A stretch of 64,000 nt of DNA from Flavobacteriaceae bacterium (GCA_017857815.1 JAFMCL010000012.1:1-64000); one strand, 5' to 3'; positions 48,576-57,535 are shown, numbered from the stretch's first letter. Program-made: numbers and translations. The notes: a model not told the origin generated them from the letters alone.

Positions 48576-48583
48576 TAATTTTG
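48576..48583 (+). promoter_or_regulatory. Candidate -7 element for DUF6913-dapA
   Basis: TAATTTTG fits TAnnTTTG, 14 bases before the ATG at 48598. No matching TTG box. Confidence 0.35.
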
Positions 48584-48597
48584 ATTTAAATAGTTGT

Positions 48598-49125
48598 ATG
48601 TCAAACTGGCTCAAAAAAATATTCTTAGGACGCATTTATAAAAGTGAACTAGATAAATTTTTAAGATCTGAGAAGCAAGTGTCTTTTAAGAAAATTAACA
48701 ATATATCTATCATTTTAGATGGTAGACTTGGTGTTAAAGAAGCTTATTTTTATCGATTGGCTAAGTTTTTTAATGTTCCAAAAAAAAATGTAAAAATTCT
48801 TACATTTTTTCAAGCAAATAAAAAACTTGAATCGTCTATTTTAAATAAGAGCTTTACTCAAAAAGATATTGGTAGCTTTGGTTCTTTTAATCAGGTTCTA
48901 GAAGTTTTTTGCGCTTCTAAATGTGATGTTTTGATAAATTATTTTGATAAAAATGACATTCATCTTAAAATGGTGAGTTTAAGATGTGACAAACAGATTA
49001 GTGTAGGTTTTAATTCGATAGAACATGAATTGAATGATTTGATTGTTGATGTGCCTACTCAAGAGAAAAATTTATTTGCAAAAGAAGTAAAGAAGTATTT
49101 AAAAATAATATATAAATTTAAATAA
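48598..49125 (+). CDS. Conserved protein, DUF6913-like
   Basis: 175 aa, basic, no signal peptide or membrane span. Contains ISIILDGRLGVKEAYFYRL and a C-terminal half with QISVGFNSIEHELNDLIVDV. It resembles the Bacteroidetes DUF6913 family that commonly precedes dapA; the assignment is from memory. Its TAA overlaps the dapA ATG by one base, so co-translation is expected. Function unknown. The codon use is more A-rich than in its neighbours, but not enough to claim transfer. Confidence 0.75.
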   Translation: MSNWLKKIFLGRIYKSELDKFLRSEKQVSFKKINNISIILDGRLGVKEAYFYRLAKFFNVPKKNVKILTFFQANKKLESSILNKSFTQKDIGSFGSFNQVLEVFCASKCDVLINYFDKNDIHLKMVSLRCDKQISVGFNSIEHELNDLIVDVPTQEKNLFAKEVKKYLKIIYKFK

Positions 49126-50018
49126 TGAAGCAATTCGAAGGTCATGGTGTAGCAATGATTACCCCTTTCACGAACGAAGGTCTAGTTGATTTTGAAGCAA
49201 TTCCAAAGGTGATTAATCATCTTTGTGCTGGTTCGGTGAATTATATTGTTGTTTTAGGGACCACAGCTGAAACTGCAACATTGAGCAAGGTTGAAAAGAA
49301 GCAAATTGTTGAAAAAACAATTGAAGCTACTGCTGGTCGTATCCCGCTAGTTTTAGGAGTTGGAGGAAACAATACTCATGAACTTGTAGCGGAACTAAAA
49401 AGTAATGATTTCGATGGATTTTCTGCAATACTTTCAGTAACGCCATATTATAATAGACCGAACCAGGAAGGTCTTTACCAGCATTTCAAGGCTCTTTCGT
49501 TGGCCGCCCCTTTACCAATTATTCTTTATAATGTCCCTGCTAGGACTGGAGTTAATTTGGAACCTGAGACTGTTGTTCGATTGGCACAAGATTTTGATAA
49601 TATTGTTGCTTTAAAAGAAGCTTCTGGAGACTTTCAGCAAGCTCAAACACTTATTAAAAGTGTTCCTTCTGATTTTTTAATTCTTTCTGGAGATGATGAA
49701 ATTTCGCTTCCAATGATCCTGGCTGGAGCCAGAGGAGTTATTTCTGTAATTGGAAATGCAATACCCGCTGAGTTTTCAAGAATTATCCATTCTGCGCTAG
49801 AAGGGGATTCAAAATTAGCCTACAGCCATCAGTATGCGATTTTAGATTTGATTAGAATGATCTATTTAGAGGGAAATCCTGTTGGGATTAAGGTTTTGAT
49901 GAAAGCCCTAGAGCTGTGTGACAATGTACTTAGGTTACCACTTGTGAAAGCTTCTGAAGGTCTTATTGAAAAACTAAATCATGAATTTAGTTTATTAAAG
50001 CATTTTCAAAACGATTAG
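49125..50018 (+). CDS. dapA: 4-Hydroxy-tetrahydrodipicolinate synthase
   Basis: 297 aa. Condenses pyruvate with aspartate semialdehyde, the first step of the diaminopimelate/lysine branch. TIM-barrel motifs: GHGVAMITPFTNEGLVDF, VLGTTAETATLSKVEK (Thr pair for substrate relay), YYNRPNQEGLYQHF (catalytic Tyr), ILYNVPARTGVNL, and the Schiff-base lysine in IVALKEASGDFQQ. The product pathway also uses dapF at 38933 in this window. Confidence 0.96.
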   Translation: MKQFEGHGVAMITPFTNEGLVDFEAIPKVINHLCAGSVNYIVVLGTTAETATLSKVEKKQIVEKTIEATAGRIPLVLGVGGNNTHELVAELKSNDFDGFSAILSVTPYYNRPNQEGLYQHFKALSLAAPLPIILYNVPARTGVNLEPETVVRLAQDFDNIVALKEASGDFQQAQTLIKSVPSDFLILSGDDEISLPMILAGARGVISVIGNAIPAEFSRIIHSALEGDSKLAYSHQYAILDLIRMIYLEGNPVGIKVLMKALELCDNVLRLPLVKASEGLIEKLNHEFSLLKHFQND

Positions 50019-50025
50019 ATCTGTT

Positions 50026-50056
50026 GCGAAAAGATTAATTAGTTTTTTCTTATCGC
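50026..50056 (+). terminator. Possible terminator after dapA
   Basis: GCGAAAAGA (50026-50034) and TCTTATCGC (50048-50056) pair with one internal mismatch; only a weak ATTTTG tail follows. It lies 8 bases after the dapA stop and upstream of bamD. Confidence 0.4.
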
Positions 50057-50100
50057 ATTTTGAATCAAATATTTATTTCCTTAGTCTCCAAATTATTTAG

Positions 50101-50108
50101 TAATTTCG
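50101..50108 (+). promoter_or_regulatory. -7-like element immediately before bamD
   Basis: TAATTTCG (seven of eight positions of TAnnTTTG including wildcards) ends 4 bases before the bamD ATG. Same geometry as dapF and prmC. Confidence 0.3.
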
Positions 50109-50112
50109 CGCC

Positions 50113-50919
50113 ATGCAAAAAAAACATCAGTACTTCTTTTTCTCTATTATATCAGTAATGCTGTTATTCTCTTGCAGTGAGTATCAGAAAATTCTTAATA
50201 ATGACGATTTGACTGCCAAGTATAAAGCAGCTGAAGATTATTATAACACGGGCGAATACCGCCGTGCAAACCGTTTATTCGAACAGTTGGTTCCTGCCTA
50301 TAGAGGAAAACCACAAGCCGAAAGGTTGGTTTTCTTTTTTGCGGATTCATATTTTAATACCAAAAATTACCATCTAGCAGCTTACCAATTTGAAAACTTT
50401 ATAAAATCCTATCCTAAGTCTCAGAAAATTGAAGAGGTTAGTTTTTTGGCAGCAAAATCATATTATATGATTTCCCCCAATTACAGCTTAGATCAAACGG
50501 ACACTTTTAAAGCTTTGGAAAAACTCCAGATTTTTATAAATAATTATCCAGATTCTGAGTATTTAGAAGAGTCCAACAAGTTGATCAGTGAACTTCAAAA
50601 TAAAATTGAGAAAAAAGAATTTGAAATTGCCAAACAATATTATACAATCTATGATTATAAAGCTGCCATAACTTCTTTAGATAATTTTATTGGAGAATTT
50701 GTAGGAACAAAATTCAGAGAAGAAGCGCTTTTTTATAAATTTTTGTCCTCCTATGAAATTGCGATGAACAGTGTTGATTCTAAAAAAATCGAAAGATTAA
50801 ATGAATTAATACAATTACACGAGGCTATTTTACGTTATTACCCTGAAACATTATTTGAGAAAGATCTTTCGAAGAAAATGAAAGCTATCGAGAAAGAAAT
50901 TAATACTTTTACAAATTGA
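50113..50919 (+). CDS. bamD: Outer membrane protein assembly factor BamD
   Basis: 268 aa lipoprotein. Signal peptide with lipobox VMLLFSC, lipidated C21. Five TPR-like repeats follow (for example AEDYYNTGEYRRANRLFEQL, FFFADSYFNTKNYHLAAYQF, AAKSYYMISPNYSLDQTDT). The family partners with BamA to insert beta-barrel proteins. It heads a unit with rpoZ (19-base gap), coaBC (3 bases) and a DUF4835 gene (overlap). Confidence 0.93.
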   Translation: MQKKHQYFFFSIISVMLLFSCSEYQKILNNDDLTAKYKAAEDYYNTGEYRRANRLFEQLVPAYRGKPQAERLVFFFADSYFNTKNYHLAAYQFENFIKSYPKSQKIEEVSFLAAKSYYMISPNYSLDQTDTFKALEKLQIFINNYPDSEYLEESNKLISELQNKIEKKEFEIAKQYYTIYDYKAAITSLDNFIGEFVGTKFREEALFYKFLSSYEIAMNSVDSKKIERLNELIQLHEAILRYYPETLFEKDLSKKMKAIEKEINTFTN

Positions 50920-50938
50920 AGCTCAATAAATAAAAATC

Positions 50939-51268
50939 ATGACAAAATTTAGAAATTCAGAGGCTCCAACGAGCACGACAACTTACAATCGGAATATAAT
51001 TGATGCTCCGACTGAAAATATCTACGAGGCCTTATCGATTATTTCGAAAAGATCAAATCAGATCAACTTGGATATTCGTAAAGAACTTCATGAGAAATTA
51101 GAAGAGTTTGCAACCCACAATGACAGTTTAGAAGAAATTTTCGAAAACAAAGAACAAATCGAAGTTTCTAGGTTTTATGAGCGTTTGCCTAAAGCACACG
51201 CCATTGCTGTCGAAGAATGGTTGAATGATAGGATTTATCATCGTAATACAGAGGAACCTAACTCTTAA
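50939..51268 (+). CDS. rpoZ: DNA-directed RNA polymerase omega subunit, Bacteroidetes type
   Basis: 109 aa. The segment IYEALSIISKRSNQINLDIRKEL corresponds to the omega core (usually VVAKRARQI in proteobacteria), with an acidic C-terminal extension typical of the Bacteroidetes form. Position between bamD and coaBC is consistent, since rpoZ lies next to coaBC/gmk in many phyla. No DNA-binding feature. Confidence 0.85.
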   Translation: MTKFRNSEAPTSTTTYNRNIIDAPTENIYEALSIISKRSNQINLDIRKELHEKLEEFATHNDSLEEIFENKEQIEVSRFYERLPKAHAIAVEEWLNDRIYHRNTEEPNS

Positions 51269-51271
51269 GAA

Positions 51272-52480
51272 ATGAGTGTTTTAAGCGGAAAGAAAGTCCT
51301 ATTAGGTATTTCTGGGGGGATCGCCGCTTATAAATCACCATTGATTGTCAGATTACTTAAAAGTCTTGATGCCGAGGTTCGGGTGGTCATGACCCCTTCG
51401 GCGAAAGATTTTGTTACACCATTGACGCTTTCTACTTTATCCAACAACCCTGTTTTGTCGACGTTTACAGCCAACGAATTGGATAATCCTGTCTGGAATG
51501 ATCATGTGGAACTGGGAAAATGGGCAGACTTATTTATTATCGCCCCGGCAACTGCCAATACGCTTTCTGCCCTAGTGAATGCAAAATGTAATAATCTATT
51601 AATTGCCACCTATCTTTCCTGCACCAGTCCAGTTTACATTGCTCCAGCTATGGATTTGGACATGTATGCACACAATGCCAATCAAGAAAACCTTAAAATA
51701 TTAAAATCATTTGGACATCAGGTTCTGCCAGTAGGAGAAGGGTTTTTGGCAAGTGGATTGCACGGTAAAGGTCGGATGTTATCTCCCGAAGAGATTGTTG
51801 ATTTTATTGAAAAAGACTTAGAAAAAAGCCTGCCACTTTATGGTAAAAAAATATTAATAACGGCAGGGCCAACTTATGAGGCCATTGACCCTGTACGTTT
51901 TATTGGGAATCATTCCAGTGGTAAGATGGGTTTTGAATTGGCAAAAGAAGCTTCAAAACTTGGTGCAGAAGTTTTGCTCGTTTCGGGTCCGACCGCTTTG
52001 GAATTAAAAGACAACCGGATTGATGTTCGTCGGGTAACTTCAGCAAGTGAGATGTTTGAAGTCGTTATGGAAAACTATCCTGATACTCAAATAGCTATTG
52101 CTGCTGCTGCAGTAGCTGACTTTAGACCCGATAATAGTCATGCCCAGAAAATAAAAAAAGAGACAGGTTTCAATACGATAAATCTGGTTCCCACCAAAGA
52201 CATTCTTGCCACCATGGGTAAGGAAAAGAAAGGCCAGTTCTTAGTTGGATTTGCCCTCGAAACGGAGGACGAGTTAAAGAATGCAATCAAAAAATTAAAG
52301 GCTAAAAATTTAAATGCAATTGTCCTAAACTCACTAAATGATAAAGGGGCTGGTTTTTCTGGAGATCAAAATAAAATATCCTTTATAAATCAAGAAGGGA
52401 ACCCAACAGATTTTGAGTTAAAATCAAAAGATTTAGTAGCCCAAGATATCTTCACCCAAATCCTAAAACATTATGCGTAA
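51272..52480 (+). CDS. coaBC: Bifunctional phosphopantothenoylcysteine decarboxylase / phosphopantothenate-cysteine ligase
   Basis: 402 aa. N-terminal CoaC flavoprotein: LLGISGGIAAYKSPLIVRLL, the catalytic-His region VWNDHVELGKWADL, NTLSALVNAKCNNLLIAT, APAMDLDMYAHNA. C-terminal CoaB: ILITAGPTYEAIDPVRFIGN, SGKMGFELAKEA, AAAVADFRP and NAIVLNSLNDKGAGFSGDQN. Converts phosphopantothenate to phosphopantetheine in CoA synthesis; panB (11184) and coaE (56926) in this window act in the same route. Confidence 0.96.
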   Translation: MSVLSGKKVLLGISGGIAAYKSPLIVRLLKSLDAEVRVVMTPSAKDFVTPLTLSTLSNNPVLSTFTANELDNPVWNDHVELGKWADLFIIAPATANTLSALVNAKCNNLLIATYLSCTSPVYIAPAMDLDMYAHNANQENLKILKSFGHQVLPVGEGFLASGLHGKGRMLSPEEIVDFIEKDLEKSLPLYGKKILITAGPTYEAIDPVRFIGNHSSGKMGFELAKEASKLGAEVLLVSGPTALELKDNRIDVRRVTSASEMFEVVMENYPDTQIAIAAAAVADFRPDNSHAQKIKKETGFNTINLVPTKDILATMGKEKKGQFLVGFALETEDELKNAIKKLKAKNLNAIVLNSLNDKGAGFSGDQNKISFINQEGNPTDFELKSKDLVAQDIFTQILKHYA

Positions 52481-53360
52481 CCTATACTTATTGTTCATTA
52501 TCTCACTTTTTTCTTTGAATGTTCAAGCCCAAGAATTGAATGCTCAAGTGATCATAAATGCGGATTTGGTGAATCAAACCAATCAACAGATTTTTAAAAC
52601 ATTAGAGCGGTCTTTGAATGAGTTCATTAATACGAGATCATGGACTAGTGTAGAGTTTTTACCTCAAGAAAAAATTACATGTAGTTTCGTGATTAATCTT
52701 ACTTCCTACAATGCTTCTAAGTTTGAAGGGACGTTACAAGTTCAATCTCAGCGACCAATATTTGATTCAAACTTTGACAGCCCAATTTTGAATTTTTTAG
52801 ATAAGGACATCAGTTTTAACTATGAAGAATTTCAGCCTTTATTTTACAATCCTTCTGCTTTTGAGTCCAATATAGTCGCGCTCATCAGCTTTTATATCTA
52901 TACCATTTTGGGATTGGACGCTGATACATTTAAGTTTAAAGGAGGAAGCTCTTATTTTGAACAAGCACAAAAGATTGTCAACCTATCTCAGTTGAGTGGA
53001 CATAAGGGATGGAAGCAAAATGAAAGCGTCAGAAATCGCTTTTGGTTAATTGACTCGATGCGTTCTAACACATTTAAGGAGTACAGAGAAACAATGTATG
53101 CCTATCACCGAAAGGGAATGGACGTAATGACGCAATCTCCAGAAAGAGGTAAAAAAGAAATGATGCTGGCCTTGTCTGGTCTTGAAAAATTGTTCATGCG
53201 AAGACCCAACGCTTTGCTTTTACAGCTTTTTTTTGACGCCAAATCTGATGAAATAGTTAACGTTTTTTCTAGTGGCCCAGAAGTTGAATTTGATCAGACC
53301 GCTGCATTACTAAAAAAAATAGCCCCATTCTTTCTTCCTAAATGGAAACAAATTAAATAG
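52473..53360 (+). CDS. Exported DUF4835-family protein
   Basis: 295 aa. Signal peptide residues 1-19 (LYLLFIISLFSLNVQAQ). Mature protein begins ELNAQVIINADLVNQTNQQIF, typical of the Bacteroidetes DUF4835 family. I recall recent annotations naming this family PorD, a type IX secretion-associated protein; I could not verify that, so treat it as provisional. Its start overlaps the coaBC stop by 8 bases. No catalytic motif seen; DUF4835 occurs after coaBC in many flavobacteria. Confidence 0.82.
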   Translation: MRNLYLLFIISLFSLNVQAQELNAQVIINADLVNQTNQQIFKTLERSLNEFINTRSWTSVEFLPQEKITCSFVINLTSYNASKFEGTLQVQSQRPIFDSNFDSPILNFLDKDISFNYEEFQPLFYNPSAFESNIVALISFYIYTILGLDADTFKFKGGSSYFEQAQKIVNLSQLSGHKGWKQNESVRNRFWLIDSMRSNTFKEYRETMYAYHRKGMDVMTQSPERGKKEMMLALSGLEKLFMRRPNALLLQLFFDAKSDEIVNVFSSGPEVEFDQTAALLKKIAPFFLPKWKQIK

Positions 53361-53369
53361 TCAGATTAC

Positions 53370-53400
53370 TTGAAATTATTTTTAATCTCGGTTATCTTTG
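53370..53400 (+). promoter_or_regulatory. Promoter of recN
   Basis: TTG (53370-53372), 20-base spacer, TATCTTTG (53393-53400). Exact match to the Bacteroidetes promoter; transcription would start near 53404, about 25 bases before the TTG start codon. Confidence 0.65.
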
Positions 53401-53411
53401 ATAACTAACCG
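53389..53411. promoter_or_regulatory. Operator-like inverted repeat over recN -7 element
   Basis: CGGTTA (53389-53394) and TAACCG (53406-53411) are perfect arms 11 bases apart; nested inside, GTTATC and GATAAC flank TTT (53391-53405). The repeat covers the -7 box and start point, the classic position for a repressor such as an SOS-type regulator. The regulator is unknown; the symmetry is seen. Confidence 0.5.
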
Positions 53412-53428
53412 ATAATAAATATCTTTTT

Positions 53429-55081
53429 TTGATTACAGGTCTAAAGATTACCAACTATGCATTAATAGAACATCTGGATGTCTCTTTTCTGGATGGCATG
53501 ACCTGTATTACAGGTGAAACTGGTGCGGGTAAATCTATTCTGATGGGTGGGCTTTCACTAGTTCTGGGGAAAAGAGCAGAGCTTAATGTTCTTAAAGACT
53601 GCACAAAGAAATGCATCGTTGAAGCATCATTTATAATAGATAAATACGATTTAAGACGCTTTTTTGACGAAGAAGCCCTGGATTATGAATCGGAGACCAT
53701 CATAAGGAGAGAGATCGTTCCTAGTGGTAAATCAAGAGCTTTTATAAATGACACGCCAGTTACGCTTGATAAAATCAGTCGTTTGAGCGAAACGCTAATA
53801 GATGTTCATTCGCAACACGAAAATCAATCCTTGTTTAAAAGTGAATATCAGTTTTTAGTTCTAGATGCATTGGCTGGAAATGAGCATTTATTAAGTCAGT
53901 TTCAAGACAAGCTGAAAGTCTATAATGCTGCGAAGGAAGAACATCAGCGGTTGCTCGATTTGAATCAAAAGGCCAGTAGTGACAGAGATTACAATCGATA
54001 TTTATTTGAAGAATTAGAAGCAGCAAACCTTAAGGCAGGAATGCAAGCACCTCTCGAAGAAATGATCAGTCAGCTCTCTAATGTTGAAGATCTACAATCC
54101 TATTTATCCCAAAGTATTCATATAATTGAGGAGGAGCGAATGGGTGTTTTGACACAATTATCATCTTTGAAATCCATTTTAAATCAAGCTGCCGAAAAAT
54201 CGAAACAATTCGAGACTTTTAAAAAAAGAACTACAAGTTTGTCGATTGACCTCAAAGATATGGCCGATGACTTACAAACTAAGTTGGAGCTACTTGAGAT
54301 GAATCCCAGACAACTAGAAGAGTCAGAAGAACAGCTTAAACTGCTCTATGCGCTCTACGCCAAACATAAAGTTGATGATGTAGGCGCTTTAATTGAGGTA
54401 AAGAATAGTATAGATTTAAAACTCCAGGAGACTGAAAATCTGGAATTAAATATCAACAAACTCCAGGATAAATTAAATAAAAACCTAACAGAGCTGGATA
54501 ATATTGCGCTCAAATTACATAAAAACCGCCAAAAAGCAATTACTGGGCTGTGTTTTGAAATGGAGCAATTGGTTGCTAGAATGGGTATGCAGAATGCCAA
54601 ATTTAAAATTGAACTTATAGAAAGTGAAAAATTGTTGCACAATGGAAAAGAACGATTAGAGTTTCTATTTTCTGCCAACTTAGGATCCGAATACAATCCC
54701 TTAAAGAAAGTTGCTTCAGGAGGCGAAATGTCAAGAATTATGCTTTCTATAAAGACAATTTTGTCTCGCTTTAAAAAGCTACCTACGATCGTATTTGATG
54801 AAATTGACACCGGTGTTTCGGGTCAAGTTTCAAATGAAATAGGGAACATCATGTCTGACATGGCAAAATACATGCAGGTCTTTACTATTACTCATCTACC
54901 ACAAGTAGCAGCCAAAGGTAAACAGCATTTTAGAGTTTATAAAGAAGTAAACGGACAAGATACGCTAACAAAACTAAAAGAACTAAATCCTCAAGAAAGG
55001 GTAGAGGAATTGGCACAAATGTTGGCCGGAGAGGGAATGACTAAAACCGCTTTGGAGCACGCCAAGCAATTACTCAATTAA
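53429..55081 (+). CDS. recN: DNA repair protein RecN
   Basis: 550 aa from a TTG start at 53429, giving MITGLKITNYALIEHLDVSF. SMC-like ATPase for double-strand break repair: Walker A ITGETGAGKSILMGGL (about 27-42), long coiled-coil middle (about 155-360), signature VASGGEMSRIMLSIK, Walker B PTIVFDEIDTGVSG and the H-loop FTITHLPQVAAKGKQH. Full length. An own promoter with an operator-like repeat suggests damage-inducible control. Confidence 0.97.
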   Translation: MITGLKITNYALIEHLDVSFLDGMTCITGETGAGKSILMGGLSLVLGKRAELNVLKDCTKKCIVEASFIIDKYDLRRFFDEEALDYESETIIRREIVPSGKSRAFINDTPVTLDKISRLSETLIDVHSQHENQSLFKSEYQFLVLDALAGNEHLLSQFQDKLKVYNAAKEEHQRLLDLNQKASSDRDYNRYLFEELEAANLKAGMQAPLEEMISQLSNVEDLQSYLSQSIHIIEEERMGVLTQLSSLKSILNQAAEKSKQFETFKKRTTSLSIDLKDMADDLQTKLELLEMNPRQLEESEEQLKLLYALYAKHKVDDVGALIEVKNSIDLKLQETENLELNINKLQDKLNKNLTELDNIALKLHKNRQKAITGLCFEMEQLVARMGMQNAKFKIELIESEKLLHNGKERLEFLFSANLGSEYNPLKKVASGGEMSRIMLSIKTILSRFKKLPTIVFDEIDTGVSGQVSNEIGNIMSDMAKYMQVFTITHLPQVAAKGKQHFRVYKEVNGQDTLTKLKELNPQERVEELAQMLAGEGMTKTALEHAKQLLN

Positions 55082-55084
55082 CTG

Positions 55085-55092
55085 TATATTTG
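55085..55092 (+). promoter_or_regulatory. Candidate -7 element for fabI
   Basis: TATATTTG fits TAnnTTTG, 26 bases before the fabI ATG. The nearest TTTG upstream is about 30 bases away, too far. Confidence 0.4.
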
Positions 55093-55118
55093 TCAAACTA
55101 ATCATAAAAAAATTAAGC

Positions 55119-55934
55119 ATGTCCCATAGGATATTAGAAGGAAAAAGAGGTGTTATTTTCGGAGCACTAGACGACCAGTCAATTGCCTGGAAAACGGCCA
55201 AAGCAGTAGCTGATGCAGGCGGAAAATTCGTTTTAACTAACGCCCCTGTTGCGATGCGAATGGGAACGATTAATAATTTGGCTGAAGAAACGGGCTCAAT
55301 TGTCATTCCTGCCGACGCAACCAACATGGAAGATTTAGAAAACCTCGTGGACAAAGCCGTAGAAAATTTGGGTGGCAAATTAGATTTTGTTTTGCACTCT
55401 ATAGGAATGTCTATAAATGTCAGAAAAGGCAAACATTATACGGATTTAAACCATGATTGGATGGCAAAAGGATGGGATGTTTCTGCAGTTTCTTTTCATA
55501 AATTAATGCAGACTTTGTATAAAAAAGATGCCATGAATGCATGGGGAAGTATTGTGGGACTCTCTTACATTGCTGCTCAGCGAACTTTTCCAAACTACAA
55601 TGACATGGCTGATAACAAAGCTTACTTGGAGTCTATAGCAAGAAGCTTCGGATATTTCTTTGGAAAAGAAAAGAAAGTTAGAGTGAACACCATTTCTCAG
55701 TCTCCTACTTTAACTACAGCTGGCAAAGGAGTAAAAGGACTGGATGGTTTTCTCCACTATGCAGAAAAAACCGCTCCCTTAGGAAATGCAACTGCTGAGG
55801 ACTGTGCAAATTATACGGTGATGATGTTTTCCGATTACACGAAAAAGGTCACACTACAAAATTTATTCCATGATGGAGGTTTTTCTAATGTAGGTGTGAG
55901 TCAAGAAATAATCGACGCTTTGGATCAGAGTTAA
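55119..55934 (+). CDS. fabI: Enoyl-[acyl-carrier-protein] reductase (NADH)
   Basis: 271 aa. Final reduction of each fatty acid elongation round; the target enzyme of triclosan in other bacteria. SDR-type fold with the FabI variant N-terminus GKRGVIFGALDDQSIAWKTA, FVLHSIGMS, the catalytic Tyr-X6-Lys in NYNDMADNKAYLESIARS spaced as in FabI, VRVNTISQSPTLT and C-terminal HDGGFSNVG. Complete. Confidence 0.96.
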   Translation: MSHRILEGKRGVIFGALDDQSIAWKTAKAVADAGGKFVLTNAPVAMRMGTINNLAEETGSIVIPADATNMEDLENLVDKAVENLGGKLDFVLHSIGMSINVRKGKHYTDLNHDWMAKGWDVSAVSFHKLMQTLYKKDAMNAWGSIVGLSYIAAQRTFPNYNDMADNKAYLESIARSFGYFFGKEKKVRVNTISQSPTLTTAGKGVKGLDGFLHYAEKTAPLGNATAEDCANYTVMMFSDYTKKVTLQNLFHDGGFSNVGVSQEIIDALDQS

Positions 55935-55960
55935 CTTAGTCCAATGTAATTCCTTAAAAA

Positions 55961-56929
55961 ATGGCAATTGTCGATCGACTACTTAAGAATTTCAGAAAAA
56001 GTTTCCCCGAAAAGAATAAGTTTCGGTTTTTCATGTTCTTTGTCGTGTTGTCGACTATTTTTTGGGTAATAACCAAGCTTTCAAACACCTACGATTCTAA
56101 AGTAGATTTTTCAGTAAACCTGATCGATCTACCTGTTACCATTGTGCCGGTTTTAGAAAAGGATTTAGAACTTAAAGTCGATCTCACCGCCAGTGGTTTT
56201 CAATTGCTGATTTATCATTTGTTCAATAAAAAGGTAGAACTGTCATTTGAAAATGCTTCTTATGCTTCAGGAATAGCATTGATCAATCTATTCGATCAAA
56301 GGTTTCAAATTGAACAACAGCTTTTTGGTAATGCAACAGTAAACCAAGTTACCCCAAATGTGTTAAAATTTAATTACGACGAACTAAAGAGAAAAAAAGT
56401 TGCGGTTCATCCAATCCTAGATATCACTTTTATGCCAGGGTATGACATCAGTGATGGTTGGAAAGTTGAACCCGATAGTCTTTGGGTTTCTGGCCCCGAA
56501 AAATTAATTGATACAATAGATAGACTGAATACGTTACCAATTAAACTTATCGATGTAAATAATGATATCAAAAAAGAAATTGGATTTGTGAGAACGAATG
56601 CCTTAATGAAATTCGAGGTAAATACAACATTGATATCAGCAAGCGTGAGAAAGTTTACTGAAAAAACAGTCTCCACTTTTATTAATATTAAAAACTTACC
56701 CGATAGTCTTGCCATAAAGTTATTTCCTCAATCTGTCGTCGTTACTTTTTCCGTGCTTTTAGATCAAGCTGCGCGAATTGACTCTAAGGATTTTGCCTTC
56801 AGTTGTGACTTTGCCACCTCCGATGGAGGAGATAAAAGATCGCTTATTATCAATCTAGAGAAGCAACCTCAAGGAGTTCGCAAAGTTAGATGGAAGCCCT
56901 CACAAGTAGATTATTTAATTAGACAATGA
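55961..56929 (+). CDS. YbbR/CdaR-like membrane-anchored protein
   Basis: 322 aa. Short cytoplasmic N-terminus, one membrane span (about residues 22-38, FMFFVVLSTIFWVITKL), then repeats of the YbbR beta-domain (for example VSGPEKLIDTIDRLNTL, where the V-x-G-P segment is typical). In Firmicutes CdaR/YbbR binds and modulates the c-di-AMP synthase CdaA, but no cdaA is adjacent here. Overlaps coaE by 4 bases (ATGA). Function in Bacteroidetes unknown. Confidence 0.82.
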   Translation: MAIVDRLLKNFRKSFPEKNKFRFFMFFVVLSTIFWVITKLSNTYDSKVDFSVNLIDLPVTIVPVLEKDLELKVDLTASGFQLLIYHLFNKKVELSFENASYASGIALINLFDQRFQIEQQLFGNATVNQVTPNVLKFNYDELKRKKVAVHPILDITFMPGYDISDGWKVEPDSLWVSGPEKLIDTIDRLNTLPIKLIDVNNDIKKEIGFVRTNALMKFEVNTTLISASVRKFTEKTVSTFINIKNLPDSLAIKLFPQSVVVTFSVLLDQAARIDSKDFAFSCDFATSDGGDKRSLIINLEKQPQGVRKVRWKPSQVDYLIRQ

Positions 56930-57507
56930 AAATCATAGGACTTACAGGTGGAATTGGTAGTGGGAAAACTAAAATTCTAAATGTTTTTAAAGCAAAAGGA
57001 GTTCCCTGTTATGAAGCTGATTTGGCGTCTAAAAAGCTGATCGATTCAGATCCTTTCTTGATTTCAGAAATTAAGAAAACATTAGGTTCAGACATTTATT
57101 TAGACGCAAAGTTAGATCGTAAAAAAGTTGCTGACATAGTGTTTAACAGTCCCGAAAAACTTAAACAGTTAAATGCTTTAGTTCATCCAGCAGTTGCAGC
57201 GGATTTCGATGAATTTTTAACCCATCAAAAATCACATTATGTCATAAAAGAAGCTGCTATTTTGTTTGAAACGGGCGGTGATAAAAAATGTAATGCTACG
57301 ATTTTAGTCACGAGTCCTATGGAAACTAGAATAGCGAGAGTAATGCGAAGGGATAATATTTCAAGGGAAAAAGTGTTGGAGAGAATTAACAATCAGTGGG
57401 AAGACAAATTGAAAATTCCGCTGGCTGATTTCATAATTAACAATACTAACTGGGAAAATACGTTAATAGAAATAGAGGCTATTCACAATCACTTGATGAA
57501 AATGTGA
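56926..57507 (+). CDS. coaE: Dephospho-CoA kinase
   Basis: 193 aa. Last step of CoA synthesis. P-loop GLTGGIGSGKTKILNVF (residues 5-21), CoA-binding CYEADLASKKL with the catalytic Asp, LVHPAV and TRIARVMRRDNIS for nucleotide specificity. The P-loop has Thr where Ser is more usual, a conservative change. Translation coupled to the YbbR-like gene. Confidence 0.95.
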   Translation: MKIIGLTGGIGSGKTKILNVFKAKGVPCYEADLASKKLIDSDPFLISEIKKTLGSDIYLDAKLDRKKVADIVFNSPEKLKQLNALVHPAVAADFDEFLTHQKSHYVIKEAAILFETGGDKKCNATILVTSPMETRIARVMRRDNISREKVLERINNQWEDKLKIPLADFIINNTNWENTLIEIEAIHNHLMKM

Positions 57508-57535
57508 ACCTATTAACATTCTATTGTGATTAGGA

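Noticed and set aside
54355-54810. 151-codon open frame opposite recN
   Set aside because: Antisense of a highly conserved gene, Ser/Leu-rich composition and no start context; a shadow frame.
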